Notes under the pieces: model-generated
The model's input: only the letters and a program-made list of their open reading frames with translations
Database searches by the model: none
What the model was told of the DNA's origin: nothing
Part shown: positions 51,369-60,859 of the stretch, in pieces
Layout: every line of letters starts with the position of its first letter
How positions within the stretch are numbered: the stretch's first letter is position 1
Assembly: GCF_000420945.1 (NCBI RefSeq)
Contig: NZ_ATVX01000017.1
Coordinates: 25,866 to 89,865, forward strand
Direction: 5' to 3'
Length of the DNA: 64,000 nucleotides
Origin: Butyrivibrio sp. VCB2006
GTDB lineage: Bacteria > Bacillota > Clostridia > Lachnospirales > Lachnospiraceae
Made by a program: the position numbers and the translations under genes

Positions 51369-52997
51369 ATGAAAAAGAAAATAGCTTCTTTATTACTTAG
51401 TATGACCACAATGGCTATGGTTCTTAGCGGATGTGGTTCAAGTGCTCCTGAAGCAACTACTGATGGCGGCTCACAGACGGCGGCTGTATCAGATAGTGGT
51501 AGTGCAGGAGGGGCAGCCAGCGACAAGGCTGCACAGGCCATTGCCGATCGTAAGGCAGAGGCTGAGAAATCAGGCGAATACAAAAAGGTAGTTATTTCTT
51601 TCTTTGACTGGACTGGAAGACCAGCAGGCCTCGATAGAATTAACGAAGCTTTATCAGAGCATACAAGAGAAACACTTGGACTTGATGTAGAGCTTCAGAT
51701 TATTGATTCTGCAGCATATGGCGACGACATGAAGCTGATGCTTTCATCAGGAGAACAGGTAGACATTTTCTCAACATGTATTTTGGGTTACAACCCATCA
51801 ATCAACAACGGATACATTCTTGATCTTGAAGAGAACGGAATGTTTGATGACTACTGCAATGGTATCAAAGAGAAGGTAAGATCTGATTATTTGGATGCCT
51901 GCAGAGTTGGCGGAGTTCTTTATGGAACACCTCCTATCAAGGATTATGCGATCGAGACCTGCGCTGTATGTATTGGACAGGAATATCTTGATGGTATCGG
52001 ATATGACGTTTCCAAGCTTCCTACAGGAGACCTTGGATATCCTAAGGCTACTTGGGATGACATCAACGATATTTACGCCCAGCTTCATGAAAAGTTCCCT
52101 GACAAGTATGTAATGGCTATTCAGGATAACGAGCTCACACAGGGTAGCTCAGTTGATAACATTGCAGGTGACTATTTCGGAACACTTCTTGATCCTCAGA
52201 ACTCTCTTAAGATCGAAGATGTATATTCATCAGATATCTTCAAAGAGTGGGTTCAGAGAGCATATGACTGGAATCAGGCTGGATATCTTTCACAGGATGC
52301 TCTTACAGATAAGACCGGTGCATCAGCTAAGGTTAAATCAGGATCATACATGGCTATGATGGCATGCTGCAAGCCTGGTTACAAGACACAGATTTCCGGT
52401 GAGTGCGGAAGAGATATGGTTGTATTTGACGTAGGCGAGAGCTTCATGAGTTCCTCATCAGTATCATCATTCCCTTGGTGCATCAACCAGAACACAGAAG
52501 ATCCTGTAGCGGCAATCCAGGTTCTTGATGCTCTTTATACAGATTCAGTTATTGAAGGACTTATGTGCTGGGGCCAGGAGGGCAAGGAATACAAGGTTAA
52601 TGCAGATGGAACAATTACTTACGCTGATGGCGTAGATGCTAACAACTCTGAGTACTATCCTAACGTTCTCTGGCTTATGCCTAACCCATATGTAACATAT
52701 GTATGGGAAGGAGATCCACTTGATCTCGGCGTACAGATGGCTGCATTTAACGATAACTGCACATGTAAGTCCAAGGCTCTTGGATTCACATGGGATAACA
52801 CAGATTATGCAGCAGAGTACACAGCTCTTAAGAACGCATATGATGAGTTTGGACCTAAGGTTGTTTATGGTTTCGTTGAACCTGAACAGGGTATTGCAGA
52901 GCTTGAAGAGGCTTTGAAGGCTGCCGGACTTGAGACATACATGCAGGGCAAGCAGGAAGCTTTGGACGCTTGGGCAAAAGAAAACGGAATACAGTAA
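51369..52997 (+). CDS. Extracellular solute-binding lipoprotein of an oligosaccharide ABC transporter
   Basis: A 542-residue binding protein with lipobox MVLSGCGSS, a Ser/Gly/Ala linker, then a family 1 solute-binding fold of the LplA size class (KVVISFFDWTGRP early, ending MQGKQEALDAWAKENG). Codon use is strongly biased, as in highly expressed genes. ATG 51369 follows GGAGG by 5 bases. It is regulated from the promoter and operators at 51259-51329. A hairpin after it at 53009 lowers expression of the permease genes. It probably binds an arabino- or xylo-oligosaccharide. Confidence 0.9.
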   Translation: MKKKIASLLLSMTTMAMVLSGCGSSAPEATTDGGSQTAAVSDSGSAGGAASDKAAQAIADRKAEAEKSGEYKKVVISFFDWTGRPAGLDRINEALSEHTRETLGLDVELQIIDSAAYGDDMKLMLSSGEQVDIFSTCILGYNPSINNGYILDLEENGMFDDYCNGIKEKVRSDYLDACRVGGVLYGTPPIKDYAIETCAVCIGQEYLDGIGYDVSKLPTGDLGYPKATWDDINDIYAQLHEKFPDKYVMAIQDNELTQGSSVDNIAGDYFGTLLDPQNSLKIEDVYSSDIFKEWVQRAYDWNQAGYLSQDALTDKTGASAKVKSGSYMAMMACCKPGYKTQISGECGRDMVVFDVGESFMSSSSVSSFPWCINQNTEDPVAAIQVLDALYTDSVIEGLMCWGQEGKEYKVNADGTITYADGVDANNSEYYPNVLWLMPNPYVTYVWEGDPLDLGVQMAAFNDNCTCKSKALGFTWDNTDYAAEYTALKNAYDEFGPKVVYGFVEPEQGIAELEEALKAAGLETYMQGKQEALDAWAKENGIQ

Positions 52998-53008
52998 GTT
53001 GATAGTAG

Positions 53009-53049
53009 CTCCGGCTATCCTCTCAAATGGCGATAGCCGGAGTTTCTTT
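53009..53049 (+). terminator. Intercistronic attenuating terminator
   Basis: Perfect 11-bp stem (CTCCGGCTATC with GATAGCCGGAG, 53009-53019 and 53032-53042) followed by TTTCTTT, inside the operon 12 bases after the binding-protein gene. The weak T-run suggests partial read-through. Confidence 0.75.
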
Positions 53050-53088
53050 ATCTAAATACATTGCCTTATATGGGGAAAGAGGCAGAAA

Positions 53089-54024
53089 ATGGCATCTAAT
53101 AAGAATACGACAAGAAGAAAGAAAAAGAATATCAAAAGATACATACCGCTTTATATCATGGCATTTCCGGGGCTGTTGTATCTTTTCATAAACAATTATC
53201 TACCACTTCCGGGGCTGGTTCTGGCCTTTAAAAAGTTCAATGCTAAAAAGGGCATATATGGCTCTCCTTTTGTAGGCTTTAAGAATTTCAAATATCTTTT
53301 TGCCACGAAGGACGCCTTTGTCATAACCAGAAATACAATATGTTATAACCTGGTATTTATTCTGGTTAACACGATTCTTGCCATATTTGTGGCGATTCTG
53401 CTGGCAGAGATGACTTCCAAAGTCAAAAAGGCTTATCAGTCATTTATTCTTTTGCCATACATGATTTCCATGGTTATAGTAAGTTACCTGGTGTTCGGCT
53501 TTTTGTCCACAGAGAACGGATTTATTAACAACACAATTCTGAAGGCTCTGGGCAAGGATCCAATCGCCTGGTACATGGAAAAGAAATACTGGCCATTTAT
53601 TCTCGTTTTTGTCAGCGCCTGGAAAGGCATTGGTTACAACTGCGTAATTTATCTTGCCAGCATCCTTGGAATAGACAGAAGCATCTATGAATCTGCTTCT
53701 ATCGACGGAGCTTCCAAGTGGCAACAGATTTTTAAGATTACGATTCCACTGTTAAAGCCAACTATCATCATGATGACACTTCTGGCTGTAGGAAGAATCT
53801 TTTATTCGGACTTTGGTCTCTTTTATCAGGTTCCACAGAATCAGGGCGCGCTGTTTAGTGTAACCAACACAATTGATACCTATGTTTACAGAGGCCTTCT
53901 GGAGCTTGGCGACATGTCAATGTCTTCCGCGGCAGGTCTTTATCAGTCAATTGTAGGATTTATCCTGGTTCTTGGTTCTAATCTGGTGGTAAAAAAGATA
54001 GATCCGGACTATGCATTATTCTAA
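53089..54024 (+). CDS. Carbohydrate ABC transporter permease (LplB-like)
   Basis: A 311-residue inner-membrane permease of the MalF-like type with about 6 helices. Near residues 204-220 is the EAA loop (ESASIDGASKWQQIFKITIP) that docks the ATPase. The N-terminal RRKKKNIKRYIPLYIMAFPG is usual for this class. No ATPase gene is in the operon; in such transporters a shared MsmX/UgpC-type ATPase is used. The next gene, 24 bases on, is its partner. Confidence 0.92.
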   Translation: MASNKNTTRRKKKNIKRYIPLYIMAFPGLLYLFINNYLPLPGLVLAFKKFNAKKGIYGSPFVGFKNFKYLFATKDAFVITRNTICYNLVFILVNTILAIFVAILLAEMTSKVKKAYQSFILLPYMISMVIVSYLVFGFLSTENGFINNTILKALGKDPIAWYMEKKYWPFILVFVSAWKGIGYNCVIYLASILGIDRSIYESASIDGASKWQQIFKITIPLLKPTIIMMTLLAVGRIFYSDFGLFYQVPQNQGALFSVTNTIDTYVYRGLLELGDMSMSSAAGLYQSIVGFILVLGSNLVVKKIDPDYALF

Positions 54025-54048
54025 GCTAAGACTTCGAGGTGATTTCAG

Positions 54049-54945
54049 ATGAGAACACGAGAGGAACGAAACTTTCAGATACTAGCTCATATCGTAATGA
54101 CGATACTGTCTCTTTTGGCGGTGGTGCCATTTGTGCTTTTGGTCATATCTTCTTTTACTGATAATGACGTTCTTATTTCAAATGGTTATTCTTTTACTCC
54201 TGAGAAATGGAGTACTTATGCATATGAGTATATATTTAAAACAGGAAACTCAGTACTTCACGCATATTACATTTCTATTGTGCTGACAATCGTTGGAACA
54301 GCCCTTGCGCTTGCAATCACAACAATGCTGGCCTACGCACTGTCCAAACCGGATCTTCCGGGCAGAAATGTATTTATGTTCCTGGTTTTCTTTACACTTT
54401 TATTTAATGGCGGTCTGGTGCCAACTTACATCGTTTATACAAACACACTTGGTATAAAGAACAGCTTCTTAGCGCTTCTTATTCCGGGACTTTTGATGAA
54501 CGGTTTTAATGTAATGCTGATGAAATCCTATTTCTGCAGCAGTATTCCTACAGAAATACTTGATGCAGCCTATATTGACGGCGCAACTGAGTTCAAAACT
54601 TTTATGAGTGTTGTGCTTCCGCTTTCCAAGCCAATAGTGGCAACTATAGGTCTTTTTGCAGGAATTGCATATTGGAATGACTGGATGAATGGTTATATCT
54701 ACCTGACAAAGAGAACAGACCTGTATTCGGTACAGAATCTTTTGAACAGAATGATGCAGAATATTCAGTATTTGTCACAGAATAGTGCAAGGGTACAGGA
54801 CGCAGGTGTTGGACTTGCTTCCATTCCATCAGCTTCCGTCAGAATGGCAATGGCTACCGTTGGTGTATTGCCAATTCTGGTGTCATATCCGTTTATTCAG
54901 GGCAACTTTGTTAAGGGAATTACCTTAGGAGGCGTTAAGGGGTAA
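54049..54945 (+). CDS. Carbohydrate ABC transporter permease (LplC/MalG-like)
   Basis: A 298-residue permease with six helices and the EAA loop DAAYIDGATEFKTFMSVVLP. The start ATG follows CGAGGTGATT. It pairs with the previous product as a heterodimeric channel. The GH51 gene starts 15 bases after its stop, indicating one operon from 51369 to 56466. Confidence 0.92.
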   Translation: MRTREERNFQILAHIVMTILSLLAVVPFVLLVISSFTDNDVLISNGYSFTPEKWSTYAYEYIFKTGNSVLHAYYISIVLTIVGTALALAITTMLAYALSKPDLPGRNVFMFLVFFTLLFNGGLVPTYIVYTNTLGIKNSFLALLIPGLLMNGFNVMLMKSYFCSSIPTEILDAAYIDGATEFKTFMSVVLPLSKPIVATIGLFAGIAYWNDWMNGYIYLTKRTDLYSVQNLLNRMMQNIQYLSQNSARVQDAGVGLASIPSASVRMAMATVGVLPILVSYPFIQGNFVKGITLGGVKG

Positions 54946-54960
54946 TAAGGGGAAAATAAT

Positions 54961-56466
54961 ATGAAACTTCATATAAATGAAAATAGAAAACTAAGTCACA
55001 TTGAACCTGAGGTGTATGGTCACTTTTCCGAACACCTGGGCAGATGCATTTATGGCGGTCTCTTTGTGGGGAAGGACAGCAAAATCGCGAATGTCAACGG
55101 AATGCGTAGTGACGTAGTTGATGCGTTAAAAGAAATAAAGGTACCGGTGCTTCGCTGGCCTGGCGGCAACTTTGCGGATGAATATCATTGGATGGACGGT
55201 ATTGGCCCCAAAGATAAGCGTAAAAAAATGATCAATAACCACTGGGGCGGTGTTATTGAGGATAACAGCTTTGGTACACACGAATATTTCGAACTTTGTA
55301 AGCAGCTTGGCTGTAAGACCTATGTAAACGGAAACGTTGGAAGCGGCACTGTAAGAGAGATGAGCGAGTGGGTTGAGTACATGACCTTTAACGGCGTGTC
55401 TCCAATGGCTGAGCTTCGTGCAGAAAATGGTCATAAAGAGCCCTGGACTCTGGATTATATCGGAATCGGTAATGAAAACTGGGGCTGTGGCGGAAACATG
55501 ACTGCTGATTACTATGGTAATAAATATAGAAATTACCAGACCTATATCCGCAATTATGGGGATAAGCCTGTTAAAAAAGTATGCTGTGGGCCTAATTCCG
55601 ACGATTACAGGTGGAGTAGCGAGGTTCTGGAGACCTGCTTCAGACATCCGGCTCCTGCAGGCACCCATGGCTTTATGGACGGCTTTTCTGTTCATTATTA
55701 TGTAGTTGTTAATTCCTGGGAACACAAGGGCAGCGCCAAGGAGTTCTCCAAGGAAGAGTATTACAGAGCAATGCGTAAGGCTTACTACATGGATGAGATC
55801 ATTACTCGTAATGATGCTATTTTGTCTCAGTATGATCCAGACAAGAAGATTGCCATGCTTTTGGATGAATGGGGCTGCTGGCACGACGTTGAAGAGGGCA
55901 CAAATCCGGGATTTTTGTATCAGCAAAACTCCATGAGAGATGCTCAGGTAGCTGCTGCAACTCTCAATATCCTCAACAAGCACTCCGACAGAGTTAAGAT
56001 GGGATGTCTGGCGCAGATAGTGAATGTGCTTCAGGCAGTGATCCTCACTGAGGATGATAAGATGGTACTCACGCCTACATATCACGTATTCCATATGTAC
56101 AGATATCATCAGGATGCAGATCTTTTGGAAAGTTACCTTGAGGACGTCAAGGATGTTGGTATTGGCGAAGATGTGGCTGCAAATGTCAATGAATCGGTAT
56201 CAATCGACAAAGATGGCGTTGTTACCATAACACTTAGCAACATCGATGCAGATGAGAACAATGATATTGATATTGACTTCAGGGATAAAGAGATTGAGTC
56301 TGTAGAAGGTTTTGAGCTTTCAGGAGACATGATGGACTACAATACATTTGATGATCCATCTAAGGTTCGCGAAAAGAGCTTTGAAGGCTTTAACTTTGAA
56401 GGCAGAGAAGTAAAGGTTAAGATGAAGCCCTGCAGCTTAGTAACTTTAAGGGTTAAACTCAAATAA
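54961..56466 (+). CDS. Intracellular alpha-L-arabinofuranosidase, GH51
   Basis: A 501-residue cytoplasmic enzyme (no signal peptide) that removes alpha-L-arabinofuranose from arabino- and arabinoxylo-oligosaccharides taken up by the adjacent transporter. The N-terminal part has VYGHFSEHLGRCIYGGLF and LRWPGGNFADEYHW; the acid/base is in GIGNENWGCGG (Glu172) and the nucleophile in MLLDEWGCWH (Glu303); a beta-sandwich domain follows. Length and order fit GH51. It is the last gene of the operon and a strong clue to its substrate. Confidence 0.93.
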   Translation: MKLHINENRKLSHIEPEVYGHFSEHLGRCIYGGLFVGKDSKIANVNGMRSDVVDALKEIKVPVLRWPGGNFADEYHWMDGIGPKDKRKKMINNHWGGVIEDNSFGTHEYFELCKQLGCKTYVNGNVGSGTVREMSEWVEYMTFNGVSPMAELRAENGHKEPWTLDYIGIGNENWGCGGNMTADYYGNKYRNYQTYIRNYGDKPVKKVCCGPNSDDYRWSSEVLETCFRHPAPAGTHGFMDGFSVHYYVVVNSWEHKGSAKEFSKEEYYRAMRKAYYMDEIITRNDAILSQYDPDKKIAMLLDEWGCWHDVEEGTNPGFLYQQNSMRDAQVAAATLNILNKHSDRVKMGCLAQIVNVLQAVILTEDDKMVLTPTYHVFHMYRYHQDADLLESYLEDVKDVGIGEDVAANVNESVSIDKDGVVTITLSNIDADENNDIDIDFRDKEIESVEGFELSGDMMDYNTFDDPSKVREKSFEGFNFEGREVKVKMKPCSLVTLRVKLK

Positions 56467-56479
56467 TCAGGAAAAATAT

Positions 56480-56513
56480 AAGTCGTCGCATTAAATTGCG
56501 GCGGCTTATTTTT
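56480..56513 (+). terminator. Rho-independent terminator
   Basis: Stem AAGTCGTCGCA with TGCGGCGGCTT (two G-U pairs) followed by ATTTTTG, 14 bases after the GH51 gene. Confidence 0.88.
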
Positions 56514-56553
56514 GCATTTTAATACATTTTTTGGAGCGAATTTAATTTTTTAC

Positions 56554-56582
56554 TTGATAAAAATTAATAACACTGTTATATT
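56554..56582 (+). promoter_or_regulatory. Promoter of the amino-acid ABC transporter operon
   Basis: TTGATA (56554-56559), 17 bases, TATATT (56577-56582), in an AT-rich region 71 bases before the binding-protein ATG. Confidence 0.7.
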
Positions 56583-56592
56583 ATACATAAAA

Positions 56593-56610
56593 GTTGCATA
56601 AATATTCATT
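56593..56610. promoter_or_regulatory. ARG-box-like operator
   Basis: The core TGCATAAATATTCA fits TGNATWWWWATNCA, the ArgR/AhrC binding consensus, at every fixed position of the core; the outermost consensus bases differ. It lies 10 bases after the -10 box, where a repressor would block transcription. A second TTGCATAAA copy follows at 56613. This suggests an arginine or other basic amino acid as substrate. ArgR itself is not in the window. Confidence 0.55.
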
Positions 56611-56653
56611 AATTGCATAAAACAAAATTACGATATTAGTTTAGGAGGCCATT

Positions 56654-57436
56654 ATGAAAAAGAAAATTATTTCAGCAGTACTTGTAGCAATGTTAACAGT
56701 AGCTTCACTTGCAGGATGCGGCAATACAGCTGCAGAATCTACAACAGCAGAAGGCACAGCAAGTGCGCAGGGAACTTTAGTAGTTGGAACAAACGCAGCA
56801 TTCCCTCCATTTGAATATGTTGGTGATGACGGACAGCCTGATGGATTCGATATTGCGCTTATCAAAGCTATCGGAGAGAAGATTGGAATGGATGTCCAGA
56901 TTCAGGATATGGAATTTGATTCACTTGTATCATCAATCGGAAGCAAGATCGATGTAGCAATCGCAGGAATGACCGTAACAGAAGAAAGACAGAAGACAGT
57001 TGATTTCTCAGAGTCTTATTACGAAGCCGTTCAGTCTGTAATCGTTCCAAAAGGTTCATCAATTGCCAGCGCAGAGGACCTCAAGAATCTCAAGATTGGT
57101 GTTCAGCTTGGAACAACCGGAGAATTTATTGCAGATGAAATTGAAGGCGCCGAAGTTTCAGCGTACAATAAAGCTGTAGATGCTGTTAATGACCTTAACA
57201 ACAATCGTGTTGACTGCGTAATCATCGACAAGAATCCTGCAGAAGTATTCGGAGCACAGTTTGCTGATAAGGTTGATGTAATTCCCGGAACAAGCTTTGA
57301 TTTTGAGCCTGAGTTCTACGCAATTGCCCTTCCTAAGGGAAATACAGACCTGGCTAACAAAATCAATGCAGCTATCCAGGAATTAAAGGCTGACGGAACT
57401 TATGATAGTCTCGTTAAGCAGTATATTGAGGAGTAA
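56654..57436 (+). CDS. Amino-acid ABC transporter substrate-binding lipoprotein (family 3)
   Basis: A 260-residue binding protein: signal peptide and lipobox VASLAGCGNT, then the family 3 fold (TLVVGTNAAFPPFEYVGDDG, GFDIALIKAIGEKIGM, DVAIAGMTVTEERQKTVDFS and KIGVQLGTTGEFI). AGGAGG precedes the ATG. It is the first of three genes with permease and ATPase. The ARG-box-like leader site points to arginine, lysine or a related basic amino acid, an inference; cystine or glutamine is also possible. Confidence 0.93.
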   Translation: MKKKIISAVLVAMLTVASLAGCGNTAAESTTAEGTASAQGTLVVGTNAAFPPFEYVGDDGQPDGFDIALIKAIGEKIGMDVQIQDMEFDSLVSSIGSKIDVAIAGMTVTEERQKTVDFSESYYEAVQSVIVPKGSSIASAEDLKNLKIGVQLGTTGEFIADEIEGAEVSAYNKAVDAVNDLNNNRVDCVIIDKNPAEVFGAQFADKVDVIPGTSFDFEPEFYAIALPKGNTDLANKINAAIQELKADGTYDSLVKQYIEE

Positions 57437-57446
57437 TTAAGATCAC

Positions 57447-58133
57447 ATGACACTTTATGAACGTTTTATAGCAGCATTTGTGACCAGCGACCGCTGGAAG
57501 CTTTATATTTCAGGACTTGGTATAACTCTTGAAATCGCTGTATTTGCAGGAATTCTCGGTATTATCATAGGAACCATTCTGGCGCTTATGAAATTGACCA
57601 CAACTGAAGATGGCAAGCCTACTATTGCCAGTCATATCGCCACCATTTATATTGACGTGATAAGGGGAACACCAAGTGTTCTGCAGCTTCTCATTATGTG
57701 GTTCATTATCATGGCTTCCTCTAACAATGGAATCCTGGTAGCATCTTTGTCTTTTGGTATTAACTCAGGTGCTTACGTATCGGAGATTGTCCGCGCCGGA
57801 ATTATGGCTGTAGATAAGGGACAGATGGAGGCAGGAAGAAGCCTTGGTTTATCTAAGGGAACTACAATGCGATATATTGTCCTTCCTCAGGCAATCAAGA
57901 ACATCATTCCACCACTTGGTAATGAGTTCATCACTCTGATAAAAGAGACAGCTATTGTAGGATATGTAAGTCTTACAGACCTCACACGAGTTGCGAACCA
58001 GATAGCATCCAGAACCTATGACGCTTTTATGCCTCTTATAGGAGCAGCTGTTATTTATTTCGTTATCATCAAGCTGCTTATTATATTCCTTGGATATTTG
58101 GAAAGGAGGATGCGTAGAAGTGATATCCGTTAA
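57447..58133 (+). CDS. Amino-acid ABC transporter permease
   Basis: A 228-residue permease of the HisM/GlnP type with about five helices and the conserved [20 protein letters not shown] and [20 protein letters not shown]. It starts 11 bases after the binding-protein gene and overlaps the ATPase gene by 14 bases. It probably works as a homodimer, since there is only one permease gene. Confidence 0.93.
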   Translation: MTLYERFIAAFVTSDRWKLYISGLGITLEIAVFAGILGIIIGTILALMKLTTTEDGKPTIASHIATIYIDVIRGTPSVLQLLIMWFIIMASSNNGILVASLSFGINSGAYVSEIVRAGIMAVDKGQMEAGRSLGLSKGTTMRYIVLPQAIKNIIPPLGNEFITLIKETAIVGYVSLTDLTRVANQIASRTYDAFMPLIGAAVIYFVIIKLLIIFLGYLERRMRRSDIR

Positions 58134-58857
58134 AAATCTGTGCAAAGAATTTAAGAATACCGACGGGACTGTTACACAGGTTCTAAAAGGTATCAATTAC
58201 GAGATAAACAAAGGAGAGAAGATTGTTATTGTTGGTCCTTCAGGCTCAGGAAAGAGTACTTTCTTAAGATGCCTCAACATGATGGAGAGACCAACCTCCG
58301 GTCAGATTATCTTTGATGGTGTAGATATTACCGATCATAAAGTGAACATCAATAAAGTAAGAGAGAGAATGGGAATGGTATTCCAGAACTTTAATCTCTT
58401 CAATAACCTTACTGTTATGCAGAATATTATCCTGGCTCCTGTTAAGCTGGGGATAATAACAGAGGCTCAGGCCAGAGAGAAGGCCAAAGAACTTCTGGAA
58501 AGAGTAAATCTTCTTGATAAGGCGGATGTATATCCTGCTTCACTTTCAGGCGGACAGAAGCAGAGAATTGCGATAGTCAGGTCTCTTTGCATGAATCCAG
58601 AGGTAATGCTCTTTGATGAGCCTACTTCAGCCCTTGATCCTGAAATGGTAGGTGAAGTTCTTGATGTTATGAAGAAACTTGCAGATGAAGGAATGACCAT
58701 GGTTGTAGTTACCCATGAAATGGGCTTTGCAAAAGAAGTAGCTACAAAGGTTCTTTTTGTGGATGAAGGAAATATTCTTGAAGAGAATACTCCCAAGGAG
58801 TTTTTCGAGAATCCGCAGAGTAAGAGATTACAGGACTTCCTGTCCAAAGTATTATAA
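58120..58857 (+). CDS. Amino-acid ABC transporter ATP-binding protein (GlnQ type)
   Basis: A 245-residue ATPase with Walker [13 protein letters not shown]-loop [14 protein letters not shown], signature [13 protein letters not shown], Walker [15 protein letters not shown] and switch His [13 protein letters not shown] 58120 is chosen as start: AAGGAGG lies about 10 bases upstream and the protein then begins [11 protein letters not shown], as usual; the in-frame TTG at 58090 is within the permease gene. The operon ends at the terminator at 58868. Confidence 0.95.
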   Translation: MISVKNLCKEFKNTDGTVTQVLKGINYEINKGEKIVIVGPSGSGKSTFLRCLNMMERPTSGQIIFDGVDITDHKVNINKVRERMGMVFQNFNLFNNLTVMQNIILAPVKLGIITEAQAREKAKELLERVNLLDKADVYPASLSGGQKQRIAIVRSLCMNPEVMLFDEPTSALDPEMVGEVLDVMKKLADEGMTMVVVTHEMGFAKEVATKVLFVDEGNILEENTPKEFFENPQSKRLQDFLSKVL

Positions 58858-58867
58858 GAAATATAGA

Positions 58868-58905
58868 AGGCTGTGCAGAATCAGACTGCACAGCCTTTGT
58901 TTTTT
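58868..58905. terminator. Terminator after the ABC transporter operon
   Basis: Perfect 11-bp stem (AGGCTGTGCAG with CTGCACAGCCT, 7-base loop), followed by TTGTTTTTT; it abuts the stop of the convergent gene. Confidence 0.92.
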
Positions 58906-60763
58906 AACTAGTCGGAGCTTCGCTTTTCGTTTTGCGTTTCATTTCGTACATGCGCTCATCGGCTTTACTTATGATTTTGTTGATTTCCATGCCGTTTTCA
59001 TAAACGGTGCTGTAAACACCAGTGCTGGCGGATACTTTAAAGCCAATCTCTTCGCTGGCGGCTTCAAGCTTCTCATCAATGTCACTGCAAATCTTATCTA
59101 TGTTGTGATCACCAATCACCAGGGCCAAAAGTTCATCTCCACCGGCTCTTACGCAAGGAGTGCCTTTTGGGCAGGATTCCTTAAGAGCGGTAGCAACCGC
59201 AAGAATGGCCTGATCACCTGCCAGATGACCACGATTGTCGTTTATCTGCTTAAGTCCGTTCAAATCCTGCATGATTACAGTGATTTTTGTACCCACAATT
59301 GAAGGATCATCAAACATCTCGTCCACTATGGATCTGAATGCGAGTCTGTTATACAGGCCTGTAAGAGCATCATTCTGGTACATTTCACGAACCTTGTCCA
59401 TAAGGTACTTCTGGTAGATATTCATTACATACCCACCAATGCTCATCTCAAAGCAGTTAGTAAGGTTCGGAGTCTGGTTGTAATCAATAAGCATAAGGCG
59501 AGGATAGGAGTAACATACAAATCCCGGACATTTATCCATATAAACCAGGCTGTTGAAAATAATAGGCTGCCCGGTTTTCATTAGTTCGTCCAAGTGTGGG
59601 ATGATTTTATCCGGTTCATAAGGATAGAAATTATCTTCCTCGTCATAGGAGTCGTAAATTACAAGCTTTTCGCCGCTTTCTACATCGTCATAGAAGAAGT
59701 TCTTTTCAAGATTAAAACAGGATTTCTCAACCACAACCTGAGCGTGTTTAGCGTGGTTTTCCTTGATATATCTGATATTACTATGCAGATCTCTTCCCAC
59801 CAGGAACTTGGAAATAATGGTCTGCATTGCATGAATTTCATCCTCATGATGGTAAAAGAGATTATTAAGTTCACTTACAGTGGCTACAACGTGCAGATCC
59901 TTGCGTGGACAACCGCAGCTTTCATTAGGTATAAATACAGGCTGGATCCACTTGGTTGTGCCTAGATTGCCATTAAAAACATCCGTGAGGGCTTCGTCTA
60001 CAGCGTGGGCCAATAGGTTGCTGTCACAAATAGCAGTTGTTATTCCGGGAGATGACATGAATGCCTCATCAATTCCGTCAAATCCGGATACTATTATATC
60101 CTCCGGTACTCGTATTCCAGCTTCATTAAGCACGTCACAGACGTTAATTGCCATGATATCATTGGCGCAGATTATTGAATCAGGAAGTTCGTCTCTCTTC
60201 AGAAGCTCAGCAGTTGCGGCTCTACATGGAAGAGCCCAGAAATCACCGTAGCTTAGCATGCTATCGTCAAAAGACATATTGTTGTCAGCCAGGACTTTTT
60301 TGAAGACTTCGATTCTTTCATCAGAAAAGATGTTATTCCTGTGGCCGGCCATGAAGTGAGGCCTTTTGACCTTGTGATCCTCGATAATATGTCTTACAAC
60401 CTTTTCAAAGCCACCGGCATAGTCATAACGCACAGATGATACATTCTCGAACTGACCGTCAACAACAATCACAGGAACGTTGTTTTCATTAGATTTGTCA
60501 ATGATACGTTGACATACCTCTCGGCTCTTTATCTTTTCATTCATGATAACTACAACGTCAACTTTGTCGTAGGGAATAAGGTCAAAAACTGCAGCCTCGG
60601 CAGAATCATTGTCTATAACACCTATTTCCGAATTCAAGGTGTAGATAAACAGAGAGCAGTCATGCGCAGGCAACAGCTTACCAAGCTCTGCTAGAAAAGC
60701 GAACTCCGTAGCTTCATATATTCCATATGTACATAATGCGACAATCTTTTTCCCATTGATCAT
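58904..60763 (-). CDS. Cytoplasmic LacI-type ligand-binding domain fused to a GGDEF domain
   Basis: A 619-residue protein with no signal peptide or membrane helix. Residues about 5-290 follow the LacI/GalR effector fold without the DNA-binding domain (VALCTYGIYEATEFAFLAEL, VPVIVVDGQF, GHRNNIFSDERIEVFKKVLA, DSIICANDIMAINVCDVL and VSGFDGIDEAFMSSPGITT). A linker of about 150 residues of unknown fold follows, then a diguanylate cyclase domain from DALTGLYNRLAF, with GGDEL at 541-545. The product would make c-di-GMP when an intracellular sugar or similar ligand binds. The RxxD inhibition site is not present. GGGGAAGG lies 9 bases before the ATG. This is a one-component alternative to membrane sensor cyclases. 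Confidence 0.87.
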   Translation of the reverse strand: MINGKKIVALCTYGIYEATEFAFLAELGKLLPAHDCSLFIYTLNSEIGVIDNDSAEAAVFDLIPYDKVDVVVIMNEKIKSREVCQRIIDKSNENNVPVIVVDGQFENVSSVRYDYAGGFEKVVRHIIEDHKVKRPHFMAGHRNNIFSDERIEVFKKVLADNNMSFDDSMLSYGDFWALPCRAATAELLKRDELPDSIICANDIMAINVCDVLNEAGIRVPEDIIVSGFDGIDEAFMSSPGITTAICDSNLLAHAVDEALTDVFNGNLGTTKWIQPVFIPNESCGCPRKDLHVVATVSELNNLFYHHEDEIHAMQTIISKFLVGRDLHSNIRYIKENHAKHAQVVVEKSCFNLEKNFFYDDVESGEKLVIYDSYDEEDNFYPYEPDKIIPHLDELMKTGQPIIFNSLVYMDKCPGFVCYSYPRLMLIDYNQTPNLTNCFEMSIGGYVMNIYQKYLMDKVREMYQNDALTGLYNRLAFRSIVDEMFDDPSIVGTKITVIMQDLNGLKQINDNRGHLAGDQAILAVATALKESCPKGTPCVRAGGDELLALVIGDHNIDKICSDIDEKLEAASEEIGFKVSASTGVYSTVYENGMEINKIISKADERMYEMKRKTKSEAPTS

Positions 60764-60797
60764 TAACTTATGCCTTCCCCAATTAATACCTCATAGA

Positions 60798-60826
60798 TTA
60801 CATTTTAGCACAACAGATAATATAAT
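60798..60826 (+). promoter_or_regulatory. Likely promoter of dtd
   Basis: TTACAT (60798-60803), 17 bases, TATAAT (60821-60826), 33 bases before the dtd ATG. Confidence 0.5.
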
Positions 60827-60859
60827 TGATATAAGAAACGTAGGAGGAAATGGCAGAAA

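Noticed and set aside
55126..56109. Long open reverse-strand frame of 327 codons inside the GH51 gene
   Set aside because: It lies wholly opposite a clear GH51 enzyme, has no ribosome binding site and its translation is rich in Ile, His and Cys without any domain; a shadow frame.
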